Positions 6,150 through 7,664 of a stretch of 7,664 nucleotides of DNA are shown in pieces. The notes under the pieces were generated by a model that did no database searches, had not been told where the DNA came from, and saw only the letters and a list, made by a program, of their open reading frames with translations. Numbering within the stretch: position 1 is the first letter of the stretch; the number at the start of each line of letters is the position of its first letter. Both the position numbers and the translations under genes were made by a program. The stretch comes from Anaerolineae bacterium. GTDB lineage: Bacteria > Chloroflexota > Anaerolineae > JAFGEY01. The stretch covers positions 1 through 7,664 of the forward strand of contig JAFGJF010000582.1 in NCBI GenBank assembly GCA_016929205.1, given 5' to 3'.

Positions 6150-7087
6150 AACGTATCCTCGTCGTCGGTGAGTTGAACGTAGACCTGATTATGAGCGGCC
6201 TACCCTCCCTGCCTGTGTTGGGCAAGGAGCTGCTTTGCCAGGATTTTCAACTGGTTCTGGGTGGGTCCTCCTCGATCTGCGCCTGCTGGATGGCCGGGGT
6301 TGGGGCCGGACTGGATGCCCGGGTGGACCTTTGGGGCAAGGTTGGCAGCGATCCTTACAGCGACTTTTTAATCGAGGCCCTGCAAGCCCAGGGGGTCGGC
6401 ACACAGGGCGTGATTCGCGATCCCACGATCCGCACCGGGGCGACGATCTCGCTCACCTACCCCCACGACCGGGCCATGATGACCTTTCTGGGGGCCATTG
6501 CCGAATTGCAGTTGAGTGACATCGATCTGGACCAATTGTCATCCTACGATCACCTGCACAGCGCGTCCATCTTTTTGCAGCACCGGCTGCGGCCGGACCT
6601 TGCAGCCCTGTTCGAGGCCGCACAAAACGCCGGGCTGACCACATCGCTCGACAGCGGCTGGGATCCGGACGATGAGTGGCAGGGCGTGCTGGATATCCTG
6701 TCTCACGTCGACTTTTTTCTGCCCAACGAAACCGAAGCCATTCACCTCTCCGGCGAGCGCACGGTGGAACAGGCCGCCCGCGCATTGAGCCGTACGGCCA
6801 AAACCGTGGTCGTCAAATTGGGCGCAGAAGGCGCGCTGGCCCACTCAGGCGAACAAACGTGGCGCGTGCCCGGCTTTGCGGTCGCGCCGGTCGATACCAC
6901 CGGCGCCGGCGACTCGTTCAATGCCGGGTTTGTTTGCGCCCACGTCGTTCAGGGCCGTTCCATCCCTGATGCGATGCGCTTTGCCAATGCCTGCGGCGCG
7001 ATCGCCGTCACCACGATCGGCGGCACAACCGGGATCCCGCCGGTCAGCCAGGTGGATGCGTTCATTGCCCGGAAAAAGACATCTTGA
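6146..7087 (+). CDS. PfkB/ribokinase-family carbohydrate kinase
   Basis: 313 residues, a normal length for the family. It opens with GELNVDLI (8-15), where D13 matches the sugar-contacting Asp of PfkB kinases, followed by the first signature around LGGSSS (38-43) and LPNETEA (192-198). The second signature DTTGAGDSFNAGF is at 250-262, with catalytic base D256 and the GAG anion hole. It should transfer phosphate from ATP to a hydroxyl of a sugar or sugar phosphate. The substrate is not readable; with the SIS partner, fructose-6-phosphate, tagatose-6-phosphate or an aminosugar are candidates. The ATG overlaps the upstream stop as ATGA (6146-6149), a classic sign of translational coupling. The same frame is open back to 6032, but that part lies inside the SIS gene and precedes the conserved start of the fold, so 6146 is the start. 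Confidence 0.93.
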   Translation: MKRILVVGELNVDLIMSGLPSLPVLGKELLCQDFQLVLGGSSSICACWMAGVGAGLDARVDLWGKVGSDPYSDFLIEALQAQGVGTQGVIRDPTIRTGATISLTYPHDRAMMTFLGAIAELQLSDIDLDQLSSYDHLHSASIFLQHRLRPDLAALFEAAQNAGLTTSLDSGWDPDDEWQGVLDILSHVDFFLPNETEAIHLSGERTVEQAARALSRTAKTVVVKLGAEGALAHSGEQTWRVPGFAVAPVDTTGAGDSFNAGFVCAHVVQGRSIPDAMRFANACGAIAVTTIGGTTGIPPVSQVDAFIARKKTS

Positions 7088-7128
7088 GGCAGCCGAGACG
7101 CATCTGGTAGATTTGCGAACTTGGAAAT

Positions 7129-7157
7129 TTGAGCCCGGTATGTTATCATGGTATTAT
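7129..7157 (+). promoter_or_regulatory. Sigma70-like promoter for the ABC ATPase gene
   Basis: TTGAGC (7129-7134) and TATTAT (7152-7157) are separated by exactly 17 bp, and TG at 7149-7150 makes the -10 an extended one. Predicted transcription start is near 7164, about 22 bp before the ATG, with the GAGAGG ribosome binding site at 7172-7177. The promoter sits in the 98-bp gap after the PfkB gene, so the ABC gene is probably a separate unit. No terminator hairpin is visible between the two genes. Confidence 0.6.
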
Positions 7158-7185
7158 TGGATCGGACCAGAGAGAGGAAACCGCC

Positions 7186-7664
7186 ATGACCCAGGATGGA
7201 ATACTACAGACACAAGGCTTGCGCAAACAATACCAGATGGGCCAGGTCACCGTCCATGCCCTCCAGGGCGTCGACCTGGGGATCAAGCAAGGCGAATTTG
7301 TGGCGATTATGGGCCCATCGGGAGCAGGCAAGTCCACACTGCTGCATTTGATGGGCGGGCTCGACACGCCCAGCGATGGTGATGTCCTGCTGGGAGGCAA
7401 ACGCCTCGCCCACCTCAGCGATGACGAGGTGACCATCGTGCGCCGCCGCGAGATCGGGTTCATTTTCCAGTTCTTTAACCTGCTGCCCACGCTGAACGCT
7501 GCCGAAAACGTAGCCTTGCCACTGTTGATCGACGGAAAACGGCTGGAGGACTATGCCGGGCGGGTTGCCGAACTGCTCGAGCTGGTCGGCCTGGGCGATC
7601 GCCGCGACCACAAACCCGATCAACTATCCGGCGGGCAGCAGCAGCGGGTGGCCATTGCCCGCGC
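7186..7664 (+). CDS. ABC transporter ATP-binding protein (LolD/MacB type), N-terminal part
   Basis: The frame from the ATG at 7186-7188 is open to the window edge and gives 159 complete codons, so the gene is cut, not broken. The protein begins MTQDGILQTQGLRKQY and shows an A-loop Tyr (Y16), Walker A GPSGAGKST (43-51), Q-loop Q95 in IFQFFNLLP, and the signature LSGGQQQR (147-154). Walker B, the D-loop and the H-loop lie beyond the edge. The pattern 'VHALQGVDL...GEFVAIMGPSGAGKSTLL' and 'FIFQFFNLLPTLNAAENV' (both quoted in part) matches the MacB/LolD/FtsE-like subfamily. These ATPases power FtsX/MacB-type permeases for lipoproteins, peptides or other envelope substrates, not typical sugar importers. 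A permease gene is expected just downstream. Start support: GAGAGG at 7172-7177, eight bases before the ATG. A link to the sugar operon is not indicated. Confidence 0.93.
   Translation, partial: MTQDGILQTQGLRKQYQMGQVTVHALQGVDLGIKQGEFVAIMGPSGAGKSTLLHLMGGLDTPSDGDVLLGGKRLAHLSDDEVTIVRRREIGFIFQFFNLLPTLNAAENVALPLLIDGKRLEDYAGRVAELLELVGLGDRRDHKPDQLSGGQQQRVAIAR

Noticed and set aside
7204..7623. 139-codon - strand frame opposite the ABC ATPase
   Set aside because: Antisense to a clear Walker A/LSGGQ protein whose frame is open from 7186 to the window edge.

Overview
The window looks like ordinary bacterial chromosome with moderately high GC (high-50s percent, judged by eye). My best guess is a Chloroflexota (Anaerolineae-like) lineage. 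The basis is a soluble REC-GAF-GAF-PAS histidine kinase next to a PhoB-type regulator, a GIN-domain (DUF2807) protein, and GlmS-like SIS plus PfkB sugar genes. This is inference from gene style; there is no rRNA or marker gene to settle it.

Layout. (1) Bases 1-311, + strand: the 3' end of a GIN/DUF2807 beta-repeat protein, followed by a strong hairpin at 341-373 that fits an intrinsic terminator. (2) Bases 403-5013, - strand, read right to left: a GalT/HIT-superfamily nucleotidyltransferase (3760-4923), a 69-bp gap with three perfect copies of a 16-bp tandem repeat, an OmpR/PhoB-type response regulator (2998-3690), a 111-bp AT-rich gap carrying an extended -10 promoter candidate, and an 827-aa soluble sensor kinase with an N-terminal receiver domain (403-2886). 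(3) Bases 5088-7087, + strand, divergent from the GalT-like gene: a tandem-SIS sugar-phosphate isomerase/deaminase and a PfkB-family sugar kinase, overlapping by ATGA and so almost certainly an operon. (4) From 7186 off the right edge, + strand: the first 159 codons of a LolD/MacB-type ABC transporter ATPase behind its own good sigma70-like promoter.

How the genes may work together. The SIS protein lacks the glutaminase domain of GlmS, so it probably isomerises or deaminates an (amino)sugar phosphate. The kinase could then phosphorylate the resulting ketose phosphate or a related sugar. The divergent GalT-like enzyme could handle a sugar-1-phosphate/nucleotide-sugar step, giving a plausible three-gene (amino)sugar salvage module around a shared control region. 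The response regulator and kinase are the obvious cognate pair, and the regulator may be co-transcribed with the GalT-like gene because no promoter is visible in the gap between them. Whether the two-component system controls the sugar module is untested.

I see no phage, insertion sequence, CRISPR array, tRNA/rRNA or obvious defence system. The least explained items are the 16-bp tandem repeats, a 12-mer core they share with the distant terminator-like hairpin, and the non-canonical H-box of the kinase. All gaps between genes are under 170 bp and are covered in the entries below.
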